The notes beneath the pieces are model-generated. The model was not told where the DNA came from. It saw only the letters and a program-made list of their open reading frames with translations, and did not search any database. Both the position numbers and the translations under genes were made by a program. Below, piece after piece: positions 16,252-24,438 of a DNA stretch of 47,755 nt; position 1 is the first letter of the stretch; each line of letters begins with the position of its first letter. The DNA is from an uncultured Pseudomonadota bacterium. GTDB taxonomy: Bacteria > Pseudomonadota > Gammaproteobacteria > Steroidobacterales > Steroidobacteraceae. The stretch lies in the NCBI GenBank assembly GCA_903868595.1, contig CAIPVV010000011.1:1-47755 (forward strand), read 5' to 3'.

Positions 16252-17607
16252 CTACGGGACCTTGGTCTCGCGGATCACCTGTCCGAGCTTGTCGACCAGC
16301 TCATCGATATGTGACTTCTCGATGATCAGCGGCGGCGACAGCGCGGTGATGTCGCCGGCGGCACGCACCAGGATGCCCGCCGCGAAGGCCCGGGTGAACG
16401 TGTCAAAGCCCCGTGCGCCCGGCTTGCCCGCGAACGGCTCGTACTCGATCGCCGCGACCAGTCCGTAGTTGCGGATGTCGATGACGCCCGGCAGGCCCTT
16501 CAGGCTGTGAACGGCCTGTTCGAAGTACGGGGCAAGGTCCTTGGCACGCTGGAAGAGGCCCTCGCGCTCGTAGATGTCCAGCGCCGCGAGGCCCGCTGCG
16601 CAGGCGGTCGGGTGGCAGGAGTAGGTGTAGCCGTGGAACATCTCGATAGCCCCTTCCGGGCCGGTCATGAAGGTGTCGAAGATCTCCTTCTTGACCAGAA
16701 CCGCGCCCATCGGCACGGACCCGTTGGTGAGGCCCTTGGCCATCGTGATGATGTCCGGCGTGACGTCGAATTCCTGCGCGCCGAAGGCCGAACCCACGCG
16801 GCCGAAGCCGGTGATGACTTCGTCGAAGATCAGCAGGATGCCGTGCTTGGTGCACAGCTCGCGCAGCTTCTTCAGGTAGCCCTTCGGCGGCACCAGCACG
16901 CCCGTGGAGCCGGCGATCGGCTCGACGATGACCGCGGCGATGTTGGAGGCGTCATGCAGGCCGACCAGCCGCTCCAGCTCATTGGCGAGGTTCTCGCCAT
17001 GCTCGGGCTGGCCACGGCTGAAGGCGTTCTTGGCCAGGTCGTGGGTGTGGGGCAGGTGGTCCACACCCGGGACCAGGGTCGGCGACCAGATCTTGCGGTT
17101 AGCGACCATGCCACCGACGGTCATGCCGCCGAAGTTCACGCCGTGATAGCCGCGCTCCCGGCCGATCAGGCGCGTGCGGCTGCCCTCGCCGCGCAGGCGC
17201 TGGTACTGCAGGGCGATCTTCAGCGCCGTCTCGACGGCCTCCGAGCCGGAATTGACGAAGAAGACATGATCCATGCCCTTCGGCGCAATTTTGACGATCT
17301 TGTTGGCCAGTTCGAAGGCCTGCGGATGGCCCATCTGGAACGGCGGGGCGAAATCCATCTGCTCCAGCGAGCGGGCGACGCCCTCGCTGATTTCCTTGCG
17401 GCCGTGGCCGGCATTGACGCACCACAGGCCGGCCACGCCGTCCAGGATCTGGCGCCCTTCCGGCGTCCAATAGTGCATGCCCTTGGCGTGCGACAGCATG
17501 CGGGGCTTGGCCTTGAAGTTCCGGTTTGCCGTAAACGGCATCCAGTGGGCTTCCAGTTCCTCGCGGGTCAGGGCGCGGACGCCCGGGTTCTGTACAACGG
17601 CGCTCAT
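16252..17607 (-). CDS. Class III omega-amino acid:pyruvate aminotransferase
   Basis: A 451-residue PLP enzyme of aminotransferase class III, closest by eye to beta-alanine/omega-amino acid:pyruvate transaminases. Visible motifs are VNSGSEAVETALK (119-130), FDEVITGFGR (261-270) and the PLP lysine Lys291 in TMAKGLTNG. In this context a plausible job is transamination of GABA, the end product of the Puu route, or of putrescine itself; beta-alanine is equally possible. The start at 17607 has AGGAG six bases upstream; a TTG six bases further upstream is less likely. It is divergent from the PuuR-type regulator across a 151-base region holding a palindrome and the shared 12-bp motif. Confidence 0.88.
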   Translation of the reverse strand: MSAVVQNPGVRALTREELEAHWMPFTANRNFKAKPRMLSHAKGMHYWTPEGRQILDGVAGLWCVNAGHGRKEISEGVARSLEQMDFAPPFQMGHPQAFELANKIVKIAPKGMDHVFFVNSGSEAVETALKIALQYQRLRGEGSRTRLIGRERGYHGVNFGGMTVGGMVANRKIWSPTLVPGVDHLPHTHDLAKNAFSRGQPEHGENLANELERLVGLHDASNIAAVIVEPIAGSTGVLVPPKGYLKKLRELCTKHGILLIFDEVITGFGRVGSAFGAQEFDVTPDIITMAKGLTNGSVPMGAVLVKKEIFDTFMTGPEGAIEMFHGYTYSCHPTACAAGLAALDIYEREGLFQRAKDLAPYFEQAVHSLKGLPGVIDIRNYGLVAAIEYEPFAGKPGARGFDTFTRAFAAGILVRAAGDITALSPPLIIEKSHIDELVDKLGQVIRETKVP

Positions 17608-17683
17608 GATCAACTCCTGCCTCCGGACTCACTCTATGGCCGGCTGTAGTGGGGCTCAACCCCTAATGATAAGAAAAGTTGAC

Positions 17684-17699
17684 AGTTGCCGCGACAACT
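17684..17699. promoter_or_regulatory. Near-perfect palindrome, candidate operator
   Basis: AGTTGCCGCGACAACT is an inverted repeat (AGTTG and CAACT around a CGCG centre, one mismatched pair). It lies in the divergent region between the aminotransferase and the regulator and overlaps TTGACA at 17679-17684 on the plus strand. On the minus strand it overlaps a possible TTGTCG, 17 bases, TCTTAT promoter for the aminotransferase. A regulator dimer bound here could control both genes. Binding by the adjacent PuuR-type protein is inferred. Confidence 0.45.
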
Positions 17700-17724
17700 C
17701 TCGAAATACGACCTAGCTGTCGAT

Positions 17725-17736
17725 AATTCTAAACAT
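17725..17736 (+). promoter_or_regulatory. Shared polyamine-locus motif, site A
   Basis: AATTCTAAACAT, 22 bases before the regulator's ATG. It matches 10 of 12 positions of AATCCTAAACAC, which occurs exactly at both ends of the divergent ligase/puuD intergenic region. Orientation is toward the regulator gene, as at the other two sites, where the motif points at the downstream gene. Confidence 0.5.
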
Positions 17737-17758
17737 CCGGGAAGGCCGAGGACGGATT

Positions 17759-18307
17759 ATGAGCATTGATGTAGGCGCCAGGCTGCGCTCGATCCGCCAA
17801 ATGTGCGGGCTGTCGCAGCGGGAGTTGGCGCGCCGCGCCGGCGTCACCAATGGGCTCATCTCGCTGGTGGAGATGAACCGCGTGAGCCCCTCGGTGAGCT
17901 CTTTGAAGAAGCTCCTGGACGGCATTCCCATGTCGATGGCGGAATTCTTCACCGGCGATCTGAACCAGCAGGTGCCCGTCTTCTACGCGGCGACCGAGTT
18001 GGTGGAGATCGGCAACGACGGGGTCTCGCTGCGACTGGTGGCGGCCCAACGGGCCAATCGGCAAATGACCCTGCTGCATGAGCGCTACGCACCGGACGCC
18101 CAGACCGGGGAGGAGATGCTGGAGCACCGCGGCGAGGAGTGCGGCGTGGTCATCCGCGGCAAGATCGAGGTGACCGTGGGCGGTGCGAGCCGCGTCCTGG
18201 GTCCCGGCGAGGCCTACTACTTCAACAGCAACCTGCCCCATCGCTTCAAGAACCCCGGTCGCGAGCCCTGCGAGATCGTCAGCTGCAGCACGCCGCCGAG
18301 CTTCTAG
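17759..18307 (+). CDS. puuR: PuuR-type transcriptional regulator (HTH plus cupin)
   Basis: A 182-residue protein with an N-terminal XRE-type helix-turn-helix (about residues 5-62, including LSQRELARRAGVTNGLISLVE) and a C-terminal cupin (about 105-178, including VIRGKIEVTV, LGPGEAYYFNSNLPHRFKN). This is the architecture of PuuR, the putrescine-responsive repressor of E. coli, in which the cupin is thought to sense the ligand. It is followed after 22 bases by puuC, and is divergent from an aminotransferase, both plausible targets. The ATG is preceded by an AGG-containing GGAAGGCCGAGGACGG stretch. Confidence 0.85.
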   Translation: MSIDVGARLRSIRQMCGLSQRELARRAGVTNGLISLVEMNRVSPSVSSLKKLLDGIPMSMAEFFTGDLNQQVPVFYAATELVEIGNDGVSLRLVAAQRANRQMTLLHERYAPDAQTGEEMLEHRGEECGVVIRGKIEVTVGGASRVLGPGEAYYFNSNLPHRFKNPGREPCEIVSCSTPPSF

Positions 18308-18329
18308 CCCCTCCAAAGGGAGACCCCCG

Positions 18330-19829
18330 ATGACCGAACAGACCGCCCCGCGCGACTGGCGCCCGCTGGCCGCCGAATTCAAACCCCGCAACCGCCTGTT
18401 CATCGACGGTGGCTGGCGCGATGCCCTCAGCGGCGAGCAGTTCGACTGCCTGAGCCCCATTGATGGGCGGCTCCTCACGCAGGTAGCCGCGGGCGATGCG
18501 GCGGATATCGAGGCGGCGGTGCGCGCCGCGCGGAGTTCCTTTGAGCGTGGCGACTGGTCGCGCGCGGCGCCACGTCACCGCAAGCAGGTACTGCTGCGCT
18601 TTGCCGAGCTAGTGCGCGAGCATCGCGATGAGCTGGCGCTCACCGAGACGCTGGACATGGGCAAGCCCATCAGCGACAGCCTGAGCGTGGACGTCCCTTC
18701 CTCCGCCAACTGCCTGCAGTGGTACGGCGAGGCGGTCGACAAGGTCTACGACGAGGTGGCCCCGACGGGCAGCGATTCCCTCGCCCTGATCACGCGGGAG
18801 CCGCAGGGCGTGGTCGGCGCGATCGTGCCGTGGAACTTCCCGATGATCATGGCGACCTGGAAGATCGGGCCGGTACTGGCGGCCGGCAACAGCCTCATCT
18901 TAAAGCCATCCGAGAAGTCCCCGCTGTCGGCGCTGCGCCTGGCGGAGCTGGCCATCGAGGCGGGCATCCCGCCCGGCGTGTTCAACGTCGTGCCCGGGTT
19001 TGGGCACACCGCGGGCAAGGCCCTGGCGCTGCACCCGGATGTGGATGGCATCGCGTTCACCGGCTCCACCGCTACCGGCAAGCTGATCATGGGCTACGCG
19101 GCGCAGTCGAACCTCAAGCGCGTCTCGCTGGAATGCGGCGGCAAGTCGCCCAACATCGTGATGGCCGATTACCAGGACATCGAACGTGCGGCTCGTGCCT
19201 GTGCCTTTGCGATCTTCTTCAACCAGGGCGAGATGTGTTCGGCCGGCTCGCGGCTGATCGTGCACGAGAGTGTCAAGGACGCGCTGCTGGAGCAGGTGTC
19301 GCGGGTGGCCCGGGAACTGCAGCCCGGCGATCCGCTGGATCCGGCCACGCGTCTGGGGGCCATCGTCGATGGTCCGCAGATGCAGAGCGTGCTGGGCTAC
19401 ATTGAGGCCGGGCAGCAGGACGGCGCCCGGCTGGCGCTGGGCGGCGCCCGCGTACGCCAGCAGAGTGGCGGCTACTACGTCGAGCCGACGATCTTTGATG
19501 CAGTGCGCCCGGAGATGCGAATCGCCCGTGAGGAGATCTTCGGGCCCGTGCTCTCCACGCTGACCTACCGCACGGAGGAGGAGGCGCTGCGCATCGCCAA
19601 CGACAGCAGCTACGGGCTCGCGGCGGCGGTATGGACGCAGGACCTGAAGGCCGCCCACCGCGTTTCCCGCGCCCTGCGCGCCGGGGTCGTGTACGTGAAT
19701 TGTTACGACGCGGACGACATTACCGTACCCTTCGGCGGCTACAAGCAATCCGGCATGGGTCGCGACAAGTCGCTGCATGCCTTCGACAAGTACACGGAAC
19801 TAAAGACCACGTGGATCGACCTGAGTTGA
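18330..19829 (+). CDS. puuC: Gamma-glutamyl-gamma-aminobutyraldehyde dehydrogenase
   Basis: A 499-residue NAD(P)-dependent aldehyde dehydrogenase. The catalytic pair is Glu268 (LECGGKSPN) and Cys303 (NQGEMCSAGS), with the cofactor loop FTGSTATGK (243-251). In the Puu route it oxidises gamma-glutamyl-gamma-aminobutyraldehyde made by PuuB to gamma-glutamyl-GABA. The start at 18330 has AAAGGGAG upstream. The assignment to PuuC rather than another ALDH rests on overall similarity (LFIDGGWRDALSG, PWNFPMIMATWKIGPVLAAGNS) and on the puuR neighbour. Its TGA overlaps the likely start of rlmKL. Confidence 0.9.
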   Translation: MTEQTAPRDWRPLAAEFKPRNRLFIDGGWRDALSGEQFDCLSPIDGRLLTQVAAGDAADIEAAVRAARSSFERGDWSRAAPRHRKQVLLRFAELVREHRDELALTETLDMGKPISDSLSVDVPSSANCLQWYGEAVDKVYDEVAPTGSDSLALITREPQGVVGAIVPWNFPMIMATWKIGPVLAAGNSLILKPSEKSPLSALRLAELAIEAGIPPGVFNVVPGFGHTAGKALALHPDVDGIAFTGSTATGKLIMGYAAQSNLKRVSLECGGKSPNIVMADYQDIERAARACAFAIFFNQGEMCSAGSRLIVHESVKDALLEQVSRVARELQPGDPLDPATRLGAIVDGPQMQSVLGYIEAGQQDGARLALGGARVRQQSGGYYVEPTIFDAVRPEMRIAREEIFGPVLSTLTYRTEEEALRIANDSSYGLAAAVWTQDLKAAHRVSRALRAGVVYVNCYDADDITVPFGGYKQSGMGRDKSLHAFDKYTELKTTWIDLS

Positions 19830-22027
19830 ACGAGGCAACGCACCGGTTCGTCGCGACGGTGCCCAAGGGCTTCGCGGACCTGCTGGCCCAGGAACTGGCT
19901 GCACTGGGCGCGCAGGAGATCCGCGAGCGCGCTGGCGGCGTGACCTTCCGCGGCACGATGGCCACCGGCTACCGCGCCTGCCTAGAGTCGCGGCTTGCCA
20001 GCCGCGTGCTGCTGCAAATCGGCAGCGGCTCGATGACCGATGCGCAGTCGCTCTACGACGTGGTGCGCTCCATCGACTGGCGCGAGCACATCGACCCGCA
20101 GGGCACGCTGGCCTGCGAGTTCACCGGCACGCATCCGGCGATCACCAACAGCTACTTCGGCACGCTGAAGGTCAAGGACGCCATTTGCGACCAGCTGCGG
20201 GACACCACCGGCTACCGGCCGGACGTGCAGACCGAGCGGCCGGAGCTGCGCGTGCACGCGCACGCCAGCCGGAATGAAGTGGCGGTGTCGATCGACCTGG
20301 CCGGCGAGTCGCTGAGCCGCCGCGGCTACCGTATTGCCGGCGGCGAGGCGCCGCTACGCGAGAACGTCGCTGCCGGCATCCTCATGCGCTCGCAGTGGCC
20401 GCAGATCGCCGCCGCGGGTGGTGAATTCCTCGACCCGATGTGCGGTTCGGGCACTTTCGCGATCGAGGCGGCGTGGATGGCGGCGAACATCGCCCCGGGC
20501 CTGATGCGCGAGTATTTCGGCTTCCAGGGCTGGCGTGGGCATGATGCGGCGCTGTGGTCGCGGCTGCGCGATGAGGCGCTGGGACGCATGCTGCAGCAGC
20601 TGCCGGTGATCGTGCGTGGCACGGATCGCAGCGCAGCCGCGGTCGCCACGGCCGCCGCCAACGCGCGCCGCGCCGGCGTCGGCCGCGACATCCGCTTCGA
20701 GCAGTGCGACTTGACGGAGGTCCGCCCGGCCAAGCTGGCCGAGGATGGCAGCAGCTATGGCCTGCTGTGCGTGAACCCGCCCTACGGCCAGCGCATCGGC
20801 CAGGGGCCGGAGGCGCTGGAGGCGCATCGGGCGATCGGCGTCGCGCTGCGCGAGCGTTTCCAGGGCTGGCAGGCGGCGGTGCTGACCGGCGAGCCTGCCC
20901 TGGGCCAGGAGATCGGCATCAACGCGCATCGCGTGCACACGGTCTTCAACGGCTCCATCGAATGCCGTCTGCTGCGCTTCTCCGCCGGCGAGCGCAAGCA
21001 GCGGCGCGAGGCTGCCACGGGCATCGTCATCGACGATCCGCAGATCGCGCAGAGCAATGGCGCGCGGATGTTCGCCAACCGCCTGGCCAAGAACCTGCAG
21101 CAGCTGGGGAAGCTGGCGCGCCGCGAGCAGGTCAGTTGCCTGCGAATCTATGACGCGGACATGCCCGAGTACGCCCTGGCGATCGACCTGTACGCCGGCA
21201 CCGGGGAGAACCAGACCCAGCGCTGGCTGTTCGTGCAGGAGTACCAGCCGCCGGACACCGTGGACCCCGTGGCGGCCAAGCGCCGGCGCGAGGAGGCCCT
21301 CTCGGTGCTGCCGGAGGTCACCGGCGTGGCTTTCGAGCACGTGCACCTGAGGACACGCCGCAAGCAGAAGGGCGCCAGCCAGTACGACAAGCTGGGCGCC
21401 CGCGGGCGCCAGCACGAGGTGGAGGAGGGGGGGCTGAAGTTCCTGGTGAACTTCGACGACTACCTGGATACGGGGCTCTTCCTGGACCACCGCGTGACGC
21501 GCGGCCGCGTGCGGGAGCTCGCCCGTGGCAAGCGCTTCCTGAACCTTTTCTGCTACACCGGCAGCGTCTCGGTCTATGCGGCCGCCGGCGGCGCCCGCAG
21601 CACGACCAGCGTGGACCTCTCCCGCACCTACCTGGACTGGGCCGGCCGCAACCTCGCCCTGAACGGCTACAGCGGGGAGGCGCACCAGCTGGTGCACGCC
21701 GACTGCCTGGCCTGGCTTGGCGAGCAGGCCCGCGGCGGGCCGGCCTACGAGCTGATCTTCCTGGACCCGCCGACCTTCTCCAACTCCGCCCGGATGGAGG
21801 GGGTGCTGGATGTGCAGCGCGATCACGTCCGAATGGTGGATGACTGCATGCGCCTGCTCTCGGAGGATGGCCTGCTGCTGTTCTCCAACAACGCCCAGCG
21901 CTTCCAGCTGGACGCCCTGTTGTCCGAGCGCTATGTCGTAACCGATATTTCGGCGGCGACCATCCCGTTTGATTTCCAGCGCAATCCCCGCATTCACCGC
22001 TGCTACGAGATCCGCCACCGCCGGTAG
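19826..22027 (+). CDS. rlmL: Bifunctional 23S rRNA methyltransferase RlmKL
   Basis: About 733 residues. The N-terminal half carries a THUMP-like RNA-binding region (roughly 50-160) and an N2-guanine methyltransferase with DPMCGSGTFAIEAA and catalytic NPPYGQRIG (from Asn317). The C-terminal half is the RlmK domain with LFCYTGSVSVYAA and LDPPTFSNS (from Asp647). In E. coli the fused protein methylates G2445 (N2) and G2069 (N7) of 23S rRNA. The start is probably the TTG at 19826, which overlaps the puuC stop as TTGA; a GTG at 19811 is an alternative. A ribosome-modification gene coupled to a polyamine catabolic gene is unusual. Confidence 0.95.
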   Translation: MNEATHRFVATVPKGFADLLAQELAALGAQEIRERAGGVTFRGTMATGYRACLESRLASRVLLQIGSGSMTDAQSLYDVVRSIDWREHIDPQGTLACEFTGTHPAITNSYFGTLKVKDAICDQLRDTTGYRPDVQTERPELRVHAHASRNEVAVSIDLAGESLSRRGYRIAGGEAPLRENVAAGILMRSQWPQIAAAGGEFLDPMCGSGTFAIEAAWMAANIAPGLMREYFGFQGWRGHDAALWSRLRDEALGRMLQQLPVIVRGTDRSAAAVATAAANARRAGVGRDIRFEQCDLTEVRPAKLAEDGSSYGLLCVNPPYGQRIGQGPEALEAHRAIGVALRERFQGWQAAVLTGEPALGQEIGINAHRVHTVFNGSIECRLLRFSAGERKQRREAATGIVIDDPQIAQSNGARMFANRLAKNLQQLGKLARREQVSCLRIYDADMPEYALAIDLYAGTGENQTQRWLFVQEYQPPDTVDPVAAKRRREEALSVLPEVTGVAFEHVHLRTRRKQKGASQYDKLGARGRQHEVEEGGLKFLVNFDDYLDTGLFLDHRVTRGRVRELARGKRFLNLFCYTGSVSVYAAAGGARSTTSVDLSRTYLDWAGRNLALNGYSGEAHQLVHADCLAWLGEQARGGPAYELIFLDPPTFSNSARMEGVLDVQRDHVRMVDDCMRLLSEDGLLLFSNNAQRFQLDALLSERYVVTDISAATIPFDFQRNPRIHRCYEIRHRR

Positions 22028-22099
22028 GTACATCTCCGAAGTTGCCGCACCCGCCCGCGCGGCATAGCGTTCGACGACACCACAGTAGGGTTTCGTCCC

Positions 22100-23578
22100 A
22101 TGGCCGTCAGCTTCAAGAGCGATCCTACCGCGAGGGGTTTTTTTGCGCCCACGCGCTTTGAAGCCGACGTGTTTGACTGCGAGGTGGAAGGCAAGATCCC
22201 CGCCGATCTCAATGGCGCGTTCTACCGGATCGGTCCGGATCCTCTCTACCCGCCGAAATTCAAGGACGATGCCAGCCTCTTCCATGGCGATGGCCAGGTG
22301 GGCATGTTCCGCATCGCCAATGGCAACTGTGACTATCGCAGTCGCTACGTACGCACGCCGCGCTATATCGCCGACCGCAAGGCGCGCAAGCAGCGCTTTG
22401 GCAACTACCGCAACGATGCGACCGGTGACCCTGGCGTCAGGGGATTGCATTCGACGGTGGCCAACACGGCGCTCGTGCACAACGCCGGCCGCCTGTTCGC
22501 GCTGAAGGAAGATTCGCTGCCGTGGCAGGTCGATCCCAATACGCTTGCGACGCTGGGAACGTGGGACTTCAACGGCAAATATGCGAGCAAGACGTTCTCG
22601 GCGCACCCGAAGATCGACCCGCTGACGGGTGACCTGCTGACCTTTGGCTATGAGGCCACGGGCCTGCTGTCCAACGACGTGTTCTTCTATGTCATCGGCA
22701 AGGATGGGCATGTGAAGAGCGAGGTGCGGTTCAAGGCGCCCATCCTCAGCATGATGCATGACATGGCCATCACCCGCGAACACATCATCTTCAATACCTG
22801 TGGCTTCACGTCCAACAAGGCGTGGCTGGACGCCGGCAAGGTGCACTGGGGCTGGGACTCCACGATCCCGACCTACGTGGGCATCCTGCCGCGCGACGGC
22901 CCGGCCAGGGACATCCGTTGGTTCAAGGGCCCCGAGCGCGCCGCTATCCACCTACTCAATGCCGAGACCCGCGGTAACAAGGTGATCGTGGAAACGCCGG
23001 CCTCCGACGCCAATCCCTTCCCGTTCTTCCCGCAGATGGACGGCTCGGCCTGGAACCCCGCCAAGGCGCGCACGGTGCTGCGCCGCTGGACGTTCGACCT
23101 CGCCTCCAAGAAGGACAGCTGGGAGGAGGAAATCCTCTTCCCGGATATCGCTGGTGCGCTGCCGCGTATTGACGAGCGTTTCTGGTCCTTACCCTATCGT
23201 TATGGCTTCGTCGGATATAGCGATGCGTCCCGACCGTTCGACGAGAAGCGCGGCGGCAACCTCAAGGGGCGGGTCACCAACTGCTATGCGCGCCTGGACC
23301 TCAAGGGCGGGCAGGTGGCGTCCTACTTCGCCGGCGATACCCACAGCCTCTCCGAGGTGCAGTTCGTCCCCCGCCACCGGGGCGCTGCCGAGGGCGATGG
23401 CTACCTGCTCGGCGTGGCGGCCAACTATGCGGAGACCTGCTCGGAGCTGATCATCGCGGACGCCACGCGCCTGGCCGATGGGGACGTGGCGCGGGTCAAG
23501 CTGCCGTTCCGTGCGCACACGCAGGTCCACGGCTGGTGGGTGGATGCCGCCGACCTGCCGCTCTGCGATCCGGACTGA
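22100..23578 (+). CDS. Carotenoid oxygenase (RPE65/CCD) family dioxygenase
   Basis: A 492-residue non-haem iron dioxygenase. The four iron-binding His residues of the family are His169 (FSAHPKIDP), His220 (SMMHDMAIT), His284 (AAIHLLNAET) and His477 (TQVHGWW). Also present are FYRIGPDPLYPP (41-52) and LFHGDGQVGMF (60-70). Family members cleave alkene double bonds of carotenoids, apocarotenoids or stilbenes (lignostilbene dioxygenases) to two aldehydes. No carotenoid synthesis genes are nearby. I see no signal peptide, so it is cytoplasmic. The bacterial lignostilbene/apocarotenoid branches are the likeliest, but the substrate cannot be settled from sequence. It stands 72 bases after rlmKL. Confidence 0.92.
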   Translation: MAVSFKSDPTARGFFAPTRFEADVFDCEVEGKIPADLNGAFYRIGPDPLYPPKFKDDASLFHGDGQVGMFRIANGNCDYRSRYVRTPRYIADRKARKQRFGNYRNDATGDPGVRGLHSTVANTALVHNAGRLFALKEDSLPWQVDPNTLATLGTWDFNGKYASKTFSAHPKIDPLTGDLLTFGYEATGLLSNDVFFYVIGKDGHVKSEVRFKAPILSMMHDMAITREHIIFNTCGFTSNKAWLDAGKVHWGWDSTIPTYVGILPRDGPARDIRWFKGPERAAIHLLNAETRGNKVIVETPASDANPFPFFPQMDGSAWNPAKARTVLRRWTFDLASKKDSWEEEILFPDIAGALPRIDERFWSLPYRYGFVGYSDASRPFDEKRGGNLKGRVTNCYARLDLKGGQVASYFAGDTHSLSEVQFVPRHRGAAEGDGYLLGVAANYAETCSELIIADATRLADGDVARVKLPFRAHTQVHGWWVDAADLPLCDPD

Positions 23579-23967
23579 CTCTCGTGCCGGCCTTTGCCAG
23601 CCCGGCCTGTTCGCGGCGCGCCGCCCTGCCGATAACACTGCGCTCCACAGGCAGCCTCCTGCTGCCCCGGGTCCGCCTCCTGGCGGTCCCGCGCCTGCCG
23701 GTGGTGGGCTTCCACGGCGACCGCCCGTCTCCGGCAAGCGGTACCGCCGTCCCCTGCCGGCCCGGCTACGGGTCCTCCGCGCGCGGCATCTGCGCCTCGC
23801 CCAGCGAAGAGCTCTGGCGTTGTAGGCAGGTATTCGTCTAGCCTTGCCCCGTCGGGGGTGGACTTCGTGCAACTTGGTGCGTCGAGGACGGCCCCCTGCT
23901 CATTGAAATTCAGACGGGGGCTGGAAGCGGCGCCCGTGTTCTTCAAAACAACACACGGTAAACCACC
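23579..23967. other. Gene-free stretch between the dioxygenase and iorA
   Basis: A 389-base GC-rich stretch. Overlapping open frames exist on both strands but none shows a family signature or ribosome binding site. I see no clear promoter for iorAB and no intrinsic terminator for the dioxygenase gene. Confidence 0.5.
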
Positions 23968-24438
23968 ATGTTGCGACTCAACGTCAATGGCCACGAACAC
24001 GCGATCGAGGATGTTGCAGACGACACGCCGCTGCTCTGGGTGCTACGCGATGAGCTCAAGCTCGTCGGCACCAAGTTTGGCTGCGGCATCGCCCAGTGCG
24101 GCGCCTGCACTGTTCACTTGAACGGCCAGCCCATTCGTTCCTGCCAGATGCCCGTGAGTGCGGTCGGCAGTGGCAAGATCACGACGGTGGAGGGCCTCGC
24201 CGCCGGCGAGACGCTCACCGCGCTGCAGAAGGCGTGGATCGAGCACGACGTGCCGCAATGTGGCTACTGCCAGTCCGGACAGCTGATGTCCGCCACGGCG
24301 CTGCTGGCCGCCAACAAGAACCCGACCGATGCGCAGATCGATCAGTTCATGGCCGGCAACCTGTGCCGCTGCGGCACTTACGTGCGCATCCGCAAGGCCA
24401 TCCATTCGGCGGCGCAGGCCGTGAAGGGGAATGCGTAA
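23968..24438 (+). CDS. iorA: Isoquinoline 1-oxidoreductase-type 2Fe-2S subunit
   Basis: A 156-residue protein holding two [2Fe-2S] clusters of a molybdenum hydroxylase. The plant-ferredoxin-like cluster ligands are Cys39, Cys44, Cys47 and Cys59 ([14 protein letters not shown] ... RSCQ); the second cluster is held by Cys98, Cys101, Cys133 and Cys135 ([17 protein letters not shown]). All eight are present. It passes electrons from the molybdenum site in the large subunit to an external acceptor. Its stop overlaps the iorB start by one base (TAATG). It has no signal peptide and probably travels with the Tat-exported large subunit. Confidence 0.93.
   Translation: MLRLNVNGHEHAIEDVADDTPLLWVLRDELKLVGTKFGCGIAQCGACTVHLNGQPIRSCQMPVSAVGSGKITTVEGLAAGETLTALQKAWIEHDVPQCGYCQSGQLMSATALLAANKNPTDAQIDQFMAGNLCRCGTYVRIRKAIHSAAQAVKGNA

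Noticed and set aside
20354-22951. An 865-codon minus-strand open frame opposite rlmKL and the dioxygenase gene
   Set aside because: It runs antisense to two well-supported genes, has a low-complexity, Arg/Ala/Gly/His-rich translation and no family motif. In GC-rich DNA such shadow frames are expected.
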